DNA of 64,000 bases from Adineta steineri (Eukaryota; Rotifera; Eurotatoria; Adinetida; Adinetidae): contig CAJNOI010000019.1 of assembly GCA_905250115.1 (NCBI GenBank), positions 1 through 64,000 on the forward strand, written 5' to 3'. Each line of letters starts with the position of its first letter. Position 1 is the first letter of the stretch. Positions 23,826-35,779 of this stretch are shown here, piece after piece. Made by a program: the position numbers and the translations under genes. The notes beneath the pieces are model-generated. The model saw nothing but the letters and a program-made list of their open reading frames with translations. It had not been told where the DNA came from and searched no databases.

Positions 23826-26800
23826 TTACATTATAATTTCATCATCACTTCCCAAACGTTTTTGATTATCTTGTTGTAATAATTTTATATATTTGGCTTT
23901 GTCATGAAAGTTATTTGCATGTATTTGTTTTGCAATTGATAATTTACTTTTATTTTCATGTATTGCTAATGGAGTTTGATCAGCATATGTTTCGGCTTTT
24001 GTTCCATGTAATACTAATGACCATTCAAAGAAATTACCAGTTGTTAATTTTGCACTTTGTTCTTTATCAGATATAGTTTGATTTTGTTGATTTGTTAATG
24101 GTGCATTAGCATTATCTTCATTGTCAAAACGAATTTCAAGTGTCCATGTACCTTGAGCTTGTTCAGCCCATGCATGAGTTGTCATAAATGGCCATTTATA
24201 GAAACCTTTATTTGAATCAGCATCTAATGGACGACGACTTAGAATTAATGATCTAAATAGAATAATTTTCATACAGAAATAATACCTAGTATAGAATTTA
24301 CCTTGTACCAAGTGGTGATGTAATAAATATAACTGTATTACCACGTCGACTACTTTTTAATGTTACAAATGCTTGGACATGTTCAAGATAATTAACTTCA
24401 TCTTTTGTATTTTTACATCCATCTGTATTGATTGTTAATTTCAATGTACCTTTTTCAGGTATTGCTCTAAATTGAGAAAAAAGAAGAATATAGAATAGAT
24501 AATTACATTTATTTGTATTAATATCTACCGTTTTCCAGTTATATTACCAGCAGCACAATGATATCGAGTTGGTAATGGTTTCCATTCTTTAGCATGTCGT
24601 ACCATATCACCGGCTAGACAGATTAAAAAAAAAGAGAATTAATAGATCAAAAAAGAAGTATTAGACAAACCATCAAGTACACCAAAACCAAACAAATGAT
24701 TAAATTCTAATCCAGCTCCATTAATATGCCATAAATGTTGTTTTGAAGGATCAAAAAGTTGATTACGTTTAGCTGTTAAAACAGTCAAATGTTGAATATC
24801 TCTCCATGTTAATTGACGACTATAAAAAGAAAAAGAACAAAAAATCTTCTTATGTAAAATAATCTGGTTTATACTTGGCTTCAAGTACAAGTGCAAATAC
24901 ACCTGCTGCTTCTGGAGCTGCTGCTGATGTTCCTGAATGTTTTAAAGTACATTGACCATATAAATCAGTTGTTGCAACTCCTAAATTAATAAAAAAAAAG
25001 AAGAAAATTAATATTTTATTTGCATTTTTTTCCTCTTCATAATAGAGATAATTATCTCATGCTAGAATGGGTAGTGTCTTTCAAACACGCAACTCTTTTG
25101 TTATAAATTTTGCTCAATCGATTAGCAATTATAGTAACAAAGCAATCATGTGAATAGAAATGAAATCTTTTGGAAAAAAACAACATTTAATTTATCGCTA
25201 TAATAATTGATGATGTTAGAAAAAAACATATTCTTACCGGCTTGTGGATCTTCACTTCTACCATTGCTAAATGTTGAAGCTAATGTTGATGAACAAGATT
25301 CATCGTAAAGTGCTGTTCGACCATCATTAATTGCTGAATTTATTGATATTGTCCACATTGAAGCAGCATATCCATCACAATTACAATCATCATTAGCTCC
25401 ACCATCACCACTAGCCCATACATACAACGAACCTATATGAAAGAAAGAAATATTTAGAAAATTTATTAGAATATTCAATAATATATATCTTACCAAGACC
25501 ACGACGACCCTAAAAGCAAGAAAAATAAAATTTTAATGTATATATATGTAACGGCATGATTTATTAAGAATATTTAAATACTTCGTTTATGCCTTTGACA
25601 ATTGCTTTCATAGTTGCATGTCGTGGACCATCAACTGTTTTACCGTCATCAACGGGTCCTAGAATAATTGATTGATTGATTGATTATCAAATAAATCAAA
25701 GAATATAATACAAACCCCATGAAGCTGAGTAGATATCAATCATATCTGGTTCATGTGACATCGAGTTCGCTTCAATCAGATCTATAAATAATTTTTAAAA
25801 GAATATATTATTCGTTTTTTTTTGTTTGTTAATCATTACCTGTCATGTAAGGCTGATCTAACATACGAATGCCTATCAAATAATCAATTGTAAAAAATTC
25901 TATGTTAAATTATAATAATATCTTACCAGCTACCATTGAATCATAGGCAACTCCTACACCACAAATATTATTATCTCGAGCAGCAGCAATTTCACCAGCA
26001 CAACGTGTTCCATGACTAGATTAGATTTATTTTTTAATATTAAATAATTAATTTCGTATATAAAATTTGTTTTACCTATTAAACCAATCATCTGTATAAC
26101 GTGGATATGGATAACGATCATTACTACTAAAATCATAACTAGCTGCGGCATTCTAAAAATTTATTATTTTAAAAATAAAAGTTATTAGTTAGTTTTTATT
26201 AATTGACATACATAATTATGCATAAGATCAGGATGAGTATAATCCACACCATCATCCATAATAGCTGTTGTAACATTTTTACCTGTATAACCAAGTGCCC
26301 AAGCTTCTTCAACATTAAGATCAAGTCGTGGTTTACCACCAGCTTGGCCATCATTTTTCTAACAAAATATTTTCTCTTTGATTTTCTAAGAAAGAAAAAT
26401 TAAACTTACCAGATACCATTGATATTGAAAATAGGGATCAGTTGGAGTTTGATATTCAGGGAAATCTTTTTTAAACTCATCAGGAGAGCGATACCCACGT
26501 TTGACACGAGTATGAGGAATTTGATGAATAGCTCGTTTAACCTATGGATATTTGAAGAAACTTTAATAAAAAAAAAGTAATATTAAAATTTCATTTACAA
26601 GTTCATGTCGTTGAATAAATTCTTCTTGAGCGATATCTCGTCTTTTACGTGTTTGAGGATGTGATGGTTTAAGATCAACAAAATGATATAAATGTTGATC
26701 ATTTAATACCTAAGAATGAAAAATTTAGATTTTTTTGTTCTTAAACTTAAATCAAACATACTGGTCCACGAGAAACCATAGCATATCGCTTAGCAATACG

Positions 26801-26929
26801 TTTTGCGGCCTCTGGTTCAACATGTTGATGAAATTCAATTAACCAATCTTTTGTAATAGCCGGTAAAATAGACGAATGAATAGTTGAAATAATACATGTC
26901 AATAGACATAAATCGTAGTAGAAACCCAT
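23826..26929 (-). CDS. PCSK2: Neuroendocrine convertase 2 (prohormone convertase)
   Basis: Kexin-type subtilase that cleaves prohormones at dibasic sites in secretory granules. Sixteen exons: 26762-26929, 26599-26709, 26410-26541, 26212-26358, 26076-26152, 25927-26015, 25840-25872, 25716-25781, 25582-25658, 25494-25509, 25238-25432, 24875-24980, 24671-24819, 24529-24613, 24302-24466, 23826-24252; 680 residues. In order: signal peptide (residues 1-20), pro-region with RKRR and the maturation site RVKR, the catalytic Asp in IMDDGVDY, His in NSHGTRCAG, Ser in [13 protein letters not shown], and the P domain with SRRP and [22 protein letters not shown] has Asp at the oxyanion position where furin, PC1 and relatives have Asn; this is the PC2 hallmark. 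The protein ends after the P domain without a membrane anchor, as in PC2. Exon 10 is only 16 nt. PC2 normally needs the 7B2 chaperone; none is encoded here. Confidence 0.96.
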
Positions 26930-29918
26930 CAGTTTAATTGTTTATGGTTGCTAAAGAATTATTTGTTATACTGCTGTGTAATTGTTTCACTAGTTGGACA
27001 GCACCATTTCACGCTTTATTCACTTCCATTTAGATTTACGTTGACTTGTTGTTTTCGTGAGAATAGGGAAGGAAAAGAAGAAAAGAAATGGAAAAATAAT
27101 GATGGTGCTCTGAAAAAAACAATAAACTCAAATGTCGATTGATAGTTATAAGCAAAGCCGAGAACCTAGAGCGAGTAATATTTTTCTTTGTCTTTTCCCT
27201 CTTCTTATTTTTTCCTCATTTCTCTTCATGTTGTGTTGTTATCGTCATCGTTCATTCGCTCTTTCATGATTGTATAAGAATGGAATATAAAAACTGAATC
27301 GAGAACCGTCTATACTAACATCGTCATCTTGTGCACCCGAGCAACTCTAAAGAGCTCGTATAAAAAAAAGAAGAAGAATAAGATGGCATGTATGCAAGCG
27401 TGATGAAAAAAAGAAGAAGGAGAGACGTAAGAGCAAAAAAAAATGTGTTTGTCGCGCTTTTTATTTATCGGAAATAACAGAGAGAATGTTCAAAATACAA
27501 AAATATATTCGTTCTTTTCTTTCTCATCAATATATATACTAGGTTGTTATTTTATATTAGTAACAAAAGTAGAAAAACATCCGTTGAAATAAGATGTGCA
27601 GATTATCTTTCTAATGGATCACATCTCACTAATTGTGACGTGATGTAAAACAAGATTTTATAAGGAAGATTTATAGAAGCAAAAAAAGAAATGTTAATCA
27701 AGCATAGTAAGCATGACATCAAAGACATGTCAAGAAGTACTTGTGTTACCTACTATTGTTAATTTTCCACCTAGCGTGCATGTCATCTATGAGAACGAGG
27801 GGATGCGAGCAATTCGAGATATAGTAAAGGCAGAACTCGAGAAAAAGTAGATTAATAAAAAAAATCTTTTTTTGTCTTTTATCTAAAACAAAGGTTATAG
27901 AGCAAAAGACAAATAATATTGTTTTTCATTTCTTTAGAGTAATCATAATAGATTTAATCACAAAATATAAGAAATATTCATATCATCATAAATAAATATA
28001 TACGCATTTCAATATATAAAAAGCACTTCAGGAATTCTTCGCATATAAAAATCATAAAAAAAATAGAATGTCAGATCAATCCTGACGTCTTTATTTTTTA
28101 AAGAAAACTTTCAGATATCATGCTTTCTTTTTAACCCTTGATATAACCTTTCATCTAATGCTCATTAAACATCTATTTCTACTCCATTGAACTATATAAT
28201 AAATTAACAAGTTTAAGTTGTTAATAGTTTTCATAATAATAATAATAATTTTCTAATGGAATTTAATATATGTGATATTTTATTTATTCTCGAAGGAAAA
28301 ATAAAGACCCACTTCCTAGTTACCAAAAGTTATAAATATTTTCTTTTCAAAGGAATCTACTAATATTTTCTAGGCAACTAAAAGTACTTGAAAGCTGAAT
28401 ATATATATATATAATGGAAATATATAATTAACTTCAAGTAGAAATATCGTCGGAGACAAAAAAAAAATTTAAAAGACATTATGAAATGCATTTTTAATAG
28501 GAAATCTTTATCGTCTGGAAAGACTTTATATTTTATGAATTGACAGCACTATTCAATTCAATATAAAGAAAATTATATGAAATGTCTTTCATGCATGCAT
28601 GAATGAAATATCAAACTATTTTATATATGCTAAATTGAATACAACATAAGCGTAAATACAAAAATATAGTTCAGTAAATAGCATGAATATCACTTTTGTT
28701 TTTGTTGTTATTATTAGATTTTTCTAAAATAGAAAATAATTAGCATTAATGACTTTTTTTTCCTCTTTTGTATCTCACCATAAGCCTTTTTTTTTATTAT
28801 ATTGGATTATTATAGTTCACACAAATTCTAATCCTGTATCTATTAGAATAAGGAAAGAAAATCTTAATTGATCTTTCATATATCATTAGATGAGAAAAGA
28901 AAGTGGAATGTACTTTAAAAAAAGACAAATTTGATATATGAAAAAACCGATTGAGTGCGACACCAATGTTTGAAATGCATAACGAAAATAATGAAAATAA
29001 CTGGTCTTTTGTTCAAACCATTCTGAGAATAGAATAATTATCAAGCAGAAATGATTGATGATCATAAACTCGAGAAAACATTATTATTATTTCATTGATT
29101 AATACATTGAACTAATCTTAAATCTATTTAATTAATGGATATTATGTTTAATTTCTTGCTATACTATACAATTACTCACTTCTATTCATTCCATCTGGCA
29201 TACTTACTTCTACTAATCAGACTAATAGTTGTTTTTTTACTATTTATAAAAATTTTATCAATGCGCATATTCATAGTATTGATAATGAACAGATTATTTT
29301 TCAAAGAGGTTTTATTTCAAACTAAAAACTATATATATGTATCAATGTCACGTTGAAATTAATGAGTTACTATAGAATATATCTTTATTTTTTAGTAAAT
29401 CTCTCAATAGAACTTTTTTATGTGGAATTATTTGTTTTCATATATGGTTATTAACCTTTTTTTCTGGGTACTCTTCTTTGATATATAATTCAATAGAGTA
29501 TTTATTTCTCTATCGACTTTGATGCGGAGTTTATCAGATTTTCTAAGTGATGCCGAAATTTGGAAAACAAAAGTTTCTTTTATCCTCAATGCCAATTCAA
29601 ATACTTCGGAAATTTTTTGACAAAAAAATAAAACTAATTATTCACGTAGAAAAATATATTAAATCATTAACATTGATTAATACCTATTGAACGTGAAACG
29701 GAAATGATTTTTTTTTTTAAATAGATCGCAAGTTCCGTTAGTTAAGATGATTTCTATGTTCATAATCGATTGAAAAAAAAAGAAAAATATTTCATTTGTC
29801 TACTAATGGAATCAATAATGACAATTGAATCATTATTAAAACAATTTATTTATCACTTGGTTGCCTTAGAAATTGTTTTCATTTTTTCTAGAATAGAAAA
29901 TAAGATTTTTTTCCTCCA
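26930..29918. other. Intergenic between divergent PC2 and pyroglutamyl-peptidase genes
   Basis: About 3.0 kb without a recognisable gene. Purine-rich runs occur near 27365-27450, a TA tract near 28400, and CATGCATGCATGAATG at about 28592. It should contain the PC2 promoter. Short frames such as 29135-29356 are low complexity. Confidence 0.5.
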
Positions 29919-30648
29919 ATGAATTCATCACAACAATCAAATATTCCTGTTGTTCTTATAACTGGTTTTGGTCCATTTGCATCTATATTTAATAATCCTA
30001 GTTGGGAAGTTGCTAAAGCATTAAAAACTTCTATTCAATGGACTTATCCATTGCATATTATATCTGAAGAAATACAAGTAGTTTACGATGATGTGACAAA
30101 AAAAATACCTGATTATTGGATTAAATATAATCCTACAGTAAATTATTAAAAGATATTTTTTTCATAAGAAAAGAAAAAGATGTTTCGATTTCAATATAGT
30201 TAGTCATACATATTGGTGTTGCACAGGGAGCAAAAGGAATTCGAATTGAACGATGTGCTTGTAATACAGATTATTGTCATAAAGATATTAATGGTACTCT
30301 ACCAGAAACTGGAAAATGTATTCCAGATGATGCACCACAAATACTAACAACTAGCCTTCCACTTGATGATATATGTGTACGAGTTCAACGTCAAACAAAT
30401 CTAACAATTGAAATATCTGATAATGCTGGAAGGTAGAAAATATTTAATCTTTAATCATATATATATTTTTATTTTAAAGATATCTCTGTGAATATATTTA
30501 TTATCAATCATTATTCATTGATTCGAAACGAACAATATTTATTCATATACCTGGTTTAGATGAAAAATTTACTATTGAAAATGTAGCTAAAGTTATTCAA
30601 TTGATTATATATGAAGCACTTCCTTATGTTGATTCATTACCCAAATAA
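29919..30648 (+). CDS. PGPEP1: Pyroglutamyl-peptidase I
   Basis: Cytosolic cysteine peptidase (family C15) that removes N-terminal pyroglutamate from peptides. Three exons, 29919-30137, 30200-30432, 30480-30648; 206 residues, close to the 209 of the human enzyme. Seen: N-terminal VLITGFGPFASIFNNPSW, VIHIGVAQGAKGIRIERCACN with the catalytic Glu, DNAGRYLCEYIYYQSL with the catalytic Cys, and IFIHIPGL with the catalytic His. All three catalytic residues are therefore present. The splice between exons 2 and 3 falls inside the active-site GRYLC motif, and the phases agree. Confidence 0.93.
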
Positions 30649-33600
30649 AATCAACATGGAAATTATTTTATAAAATTTAACTAAGACTTTTAATAATAAA
30701 GAAACATTCAATTTTCAACATTTATTTTTCATTTAGCTAAGATATTGTATTTATCAAAATAGCAATCTTTCTTAACTCAATCATGTAATAAGAATTGCTC
30801 TTAGATTTCATGCAGAGAATATCTGAAAAAAAGTTTTTTCACAATGTCGTGCACAATTTTTTGTCATCATATAACATGTCCAAATAGATTTCCGATCTTA
30901 CTCACTTTTGCAAGCAAAATTTGAATAGTTCATCGATTTGTATGGCATATAGTTTTATTTTTATAGAATTATTGAAAATGTTTTGTTTTTATTCAATCCT
31001 AAAAATATTTCATTACTCTTAACGATTGCCGATTTTTGTCACGTCTGATTTTGTTCGTTCATCTGAAGGCCAAATTCATCGAACGAGCAATTGTCTGGAT
31101 CTTTTTACTAGTGTGACAAGCGCCAAGATTTGAAAATAATTCACTTGACGATTGTATCAATAGTAAACAGACCAGAAATCAATTATTTTTTTATCATATA
31201 TACACATTTGTATGTCGTTTCATAGCATCCTTTGTGTTACTACTGCAAAATACTGTAGATTTTTATTATATCGACTGCAGCATAAGACAATAGTAATAAT
31301 AAGGAGCCTATATTTGAATATTTTGTTTTTGTCATTTTAATATTTTTAATTGTTGATGTTTGAGAGCTTCATCTATGTACTACGACATCAATCATCACGT
31401 TTATAACGTATTTACCAGTGACAATTGAGGCAATAGTATGCAGAGAATACTCATATCTTTGATTGGTTATTAAACTAAAATTTTAATTATACCAATATCA
31501 TTTTTTGTTGTATCAATTATACAATCGTGTGTATCAATAAGAAGATGATTATTAAAATCATATCAAACAGATAGTCGATTTTGTTTCTTTACTTAGGAAT
31601 CTGAGTGAATCTTATATTGATTGTTACGTAAGCGAATTTTTTTCATTTATAACAAGTGTTAATAAAACTAAAGTATTGAATAATTCGAGATCAACTTCTA
31701 TCAATTTAACTTTTTCATATTAGTCTCATCATAAAAAAAACAACACTGTCATTGCATAACTATTCGATTTTTAGAGAGAAACTTCGTTCATAAATATGAA
31801 TAAGTACTTCCATTTTCTATACATTCATATGCATATATGTAAGTGGAAAAAAAAGTGTACTTCTCTAGGATAAAAATAAAGTCAATCTATGATTTTCTAC
31901 GAAACCATTATCAATTAGCAAATGATACTCATCGAATCGTATACCATCCAATTTCGTCATTTTCTAATCATTACAGAAATGACGTACTAACGAAAGAATC
32001 GGGAGTGTTTCCCTCTAGAAAAACCACGGATTCTGAAACAACCTATATTATCTCTGAAATGTTCCATTGCTACAAAGATTTTGTAGAATAGATATTAGAT
32101 GATCTTAAACTAATTCGCTTGTTTATGAGTAAGCACATATTGTAATCTAACGATTGGAGTGAACTCTCACTAATCCGATCAGATATCATATTAAATTTAA
32201 CTGAACTGTTTTGTAAAATCACAATCCAAACTATTTGTCAATATTTACTATTCAAGAAAGTATCCAATTTCTCTCTAGCACTTTTCTTTCAGGAAACTTT
32301 AAAGAAGGACCGATTTCTCTCAAACATTTCTCTACCAGAACTTTGAGAGCGACCAAGTTCTCTCAAACATTCTGTTTCCAGAAAACTTTAAAGAAGGGCG
32401 AATTTCTCTCAAAAACTTTTCCAGAAATTTCCAAAAAAGGACCAATTTCTCTGCAGCATTTTTCTCCAGAAAACTTTGAAGAAAGACCAATTATTCTTCA
32501 ACAAAACATAGAATCTATCTTAAACCATTTCCAATTTCAAAAAAATATTTTATTGATTCTTTGTTTTATATCTTTGTTCGTATCCTCAAGTAGTTATTGA
32601 TGCATTAGCATTAACTACAAGACGATCGAAATACTACTATTTATTATTTTGTTTATATTTATATAAATCAAAATGAAATTGAAATATTCTCTTTATTTTT
32701 TGTTGAGTTATTTATAGCCGAGATTTTCTATTTTATACATATGAATCATGTGATGCTTCAAACAAGCTAAAATCACCGAAACATATGAATACATGTAGAA
32801 ATTCTCTGATGGCGATTATCGCCTACCCAATCTCAATGATGAAAATTGGCTGTTGTTCATAGTACAAAAAAAATCAATCTAAATAAAAAAATAAATAAAT
32901 AGATTTCACCTTGAATTCTCTTCTTTTCGAATAACATACCTTTAAAACATATTTTACCTGGCAAAACTATTTCGAATGTCAATAGAAACAACAAGAGAGA
33001 ACAACACGTGTATAAAATACTAAAGTAGATCAAATAGATTTTTTTTCCCATTCTTGCCAATATCTTCGTCCATAAATATTGAAATGAATGACGAGGTCAT
33101 TCGAAAATGAATAATGGATAAGAAAACACATACAAATATATTCTATATTTTTCTACATATATATATATATATGTGTATGTATGTATAAACGAACATATAG
33201 TCGAGCAAAAGGCTTCACCGCACGAGCGGTCGTCGGATAGAAAGAATAGAGAAAAAAAGAAAGAAGAAGGAAAAAACGATGCTGTTTGCATAGGCCGCGA
33301 TGATTTGATCATCTTGTAGTTGATGGTGATGGTGGTGGTAGTAGCAGACGACGACGAATTGTTAGAACAGAGAATAGAAAAGAGGGTGAAAATAGAGAGA
33401 GAAGAAGAAGAAGAAGAAAGAGAAACAGAAAGAGAAGCAAAATATGATGAATCATAAAATGTTTCTCTCGTCGACGAAAAAAGCATCTACAGCAACAATA
33501 CAATATACTTGTAATAATACTCAAGAGAAAGAAAGAGGAAAAGCAAACATAGTCGCCCCGTCTCGTCGGTCGCTATCATACGCACAAAGAACATGAAGAA

Positions 33601-33950
33601 AGAAAGGGTTGTCAAGAGGCATACATTAAAAAGAAAAGAAAGGGGGTTTCTGTTCTTTTTTTTTTCGCTTAACCTCTATAGTTTCGAGTTTATGTTATCG
33701 TTAAAGATAATTTAATAAGAATTCCTAAACGAGAATTATTATTGAAAAACTATGAAAGAAGAAAAAAACAATATTTTCGAAGTTTTTTCCTTTGTTGAAT
33801 TTAAGATAAATAATGATTGGTTATTTCGAAAACCAATTAAATTTTTGCATATTTTTGTTCATTCGTTGTTTATAAAAACCTATCATAAATATATATGTCT
33901 ATTAGTTTGAAATTTCTTATTTGTTTCATAGATGTTTATCAGATTATCTC
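30649..33950. other. Intergenic upstream of JKAMP, with a 45-bp tandem repeat
   Basis: About 3.3 kb without a supported gene. It contains the tandem repeat at 32255-32500 and, at 33380-33460, a GA-rich purine tract. Frames at 31843-32091 and 33097-33524 lack an ATG of good context, splice sites or family similarity. The final kilobase should hold the JKAMP promoter. Confidence 0.5.
32255..32500. repeat. Degenerate tandem repeat, about 45 bp, five units
   Basis: Successive units share GAAAACTTTAAAGAAGGACC followed by AATTTCTCTCAAACATTT and a CTCCA end, each about 43-46 bp with several differences per unit. The period is close to a multiple of three, so a spurious reading frame (32235-32600) stays open through it. 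No protein family was recognised, so it is treated as a minisatellite. Confidence 0.75.
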
Positions 33951-35693
33951 ATGAGTAGGAATTTTTTGGAGAAATCAAAAATATATTTGTGTCCTGGCAA
34001 ATATTGTGGTTATCAAAATAATAGTACAAATTGTGGGGTGAGATTTATATATGATTCTTCTTTTTTTTTTCTCAATTAAATATTTTTTGTTGAATTGTTA
34101 AGGCTTGTCAACGTGGATATCGTGTAAATACTGAAAGTATATGTCAATTATGTCATGAAACATTATCATTATACAATTTTATGTATATTGTTTTTATGGC
34201 ATTATTGGCATTGAGTTTTCATTGGTATTTTATTAATCGTTTACAAAAGAAGAAACAACGAGAATTTACTTTAGTCAAGTACGTTGTGATTAAAAATAAA
34301 ATAATGTTTATAGAACTTTCACGAATATTATCTGATCAAAATTGAATAATTGTTATGTATAGGAAATTCATTCATAATTCCCTAGTGTTATATAGATAGA
34401 ATAAAACGGCAAATCGAAGATGAGAAACAGACTATCTATTCTGTTAATTATTTATATCCGTTTCTAATGAGTAAAGTTTAGTAGTGGTTAGCATTCCTTT
34501 GAACTTCTATATTTATCAAATGAAGAAAAATGTTACATAAGTTTGATAACTTTTTCATGTCACAAGTGCAATACGAGAGAAACAGAAAATGCTCAATGGA
34601 AGCATAATTGAATGTTGATAGGTTACAAAACTATGAATGATCTCTTTCGATCTGTCAAATTATACTGAAGATTGATTGAATGTATTATCAGAAGGTCAAA
34701 ATTTGCCTATCATGATTTTATATGAGCGATTATTAAAATCAGACATAAATAAATTCTCATTAAGAGTATGATTTAATACTAGAGCAAAAAACTAATAAAT
34801 TAGATTCAATAGATGACTGTCAGCAAGTTCAGTTCGATCTATTGCATTATACTCATATGTGATAACTATATATAATAAGAAATATGAATTAATTTTATTT
34901 AGACAAACAATTCTTTATTTTTTGTCGATATTGGAAATTCTTCTTGCATTTATTTTTACATTATTAACATTTCCACCAATTGGTAAATTAACAATGAATG
35001 TATGTCAAGTGAAATTACTCAGTGATTTTTATCCTATGTTTCATAATCCAATTGTAAATTATCGAAAAAAACTACGATGTTCATATGAAGTTGTTTATCC
35101 ATTGTATGTTTAATATTAAACAAAAAACAAAACTAAAACATCTTTTTCCTATTTTTCATTCTAGACAAAGTGCAATCTTTGTCTTATATACATATGCAAG
35201 TTTAATTATGTTATTACTAAGACCATTATTTGTATCAATAATTCATCAAAAATTTATATCAGCTTCAATTTATAGTGCCCTTCATTTTTATCCATGTTTA
35301 TTAATCTTACATGCTCTATGTGGTGGATTTATTTGTAAGGAATTTAATTTCGATGCATTGAAAATTTTGATTAAATTTAATTTTCATATAGATTTTTCAT
35401 TTCCAATTTTGACTATTACCAGTGCTATATTCCTAAATGCTATTCATTTTACATTAATTGCTAATGGAGAAAATAACTGGATATCATTTATTCGAAAGCT
35501 TTGTGGAAATATTCAAAATTGGATTATTTATCTCGTACATGTGATTCTTCTTTTGTGTGGTCTGATTAGTTTAACACAATTTGAAGATGAATATCATTTG
35601 ATATTATTACCTACTGTTTTTTTACCAGGTTTATTGTATATTTTATTGTATAAATTTACAGCCACAAGTACAATAAGACTAACAACAAATTAA
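33951..35693 (+). CDS. JKAMP: JNK1/MAPK8-associated membrane protein
   Basis: Multi-pass ER membrane protein linked to ER-associated degradation and JNK signalling. Four exons, 33951-34037, 34103-34278, 34903-35103, 35165-35693; 330 residues, near the 311 of the human protein. Seen: the N-terminal cysteine motif CPGKYCG...CGACQRGYR...CQLCHE, then a membrane span ending HWYFI, the internal LLSDFYPMFHNP and SYEVVYPL motifs, LLRPL, SIYSALHFYPCLLIL and a further set of hydrophobic segments. These match the family order throughout. The 624-bp second intron contrasts with about 60 bp for the others. MTMR9 starts 86 bp after the stop, on the same strand. Confidence 0.92.
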
Positions 35694-35701
35694 AATTTAG
35701 A

Positions 35702-35779
35702 AATAAATAGGGATATTGTTTATGCTATATTTTGTTGTTGTTGTTATTATTGTTGTTGATGATGTTAATAATTTTTTAG
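35702..35779 (+). promoter_or_regulatory. Intercistronic poly(A) signal and candidate trans-splice acceptor
   Basis: After the JKAMP stop there is AATAAA at 35702-35707, a TTG/TTA-rich stretch, then ATTTTTTAG at 35771-35779 immediately followed by the MTMR9 ATG at 35780. This is the layout of an internal operon boundary processed by polyadenylation plus spliced-leader addition. Confidence 0.6.

Noticed and set aside
31843..32091. 82-codon plus-strand frame
   Set aside because: It begins with GTG, has no recognised similarity, and lies in AT-rich intergenic DNA.
33097..33524. Overlapping Ser/Phe/Leu-rich minus-strand frames
   Set aside because: They are translations of the purine-rich (GAA)n tract and shift frame freely.
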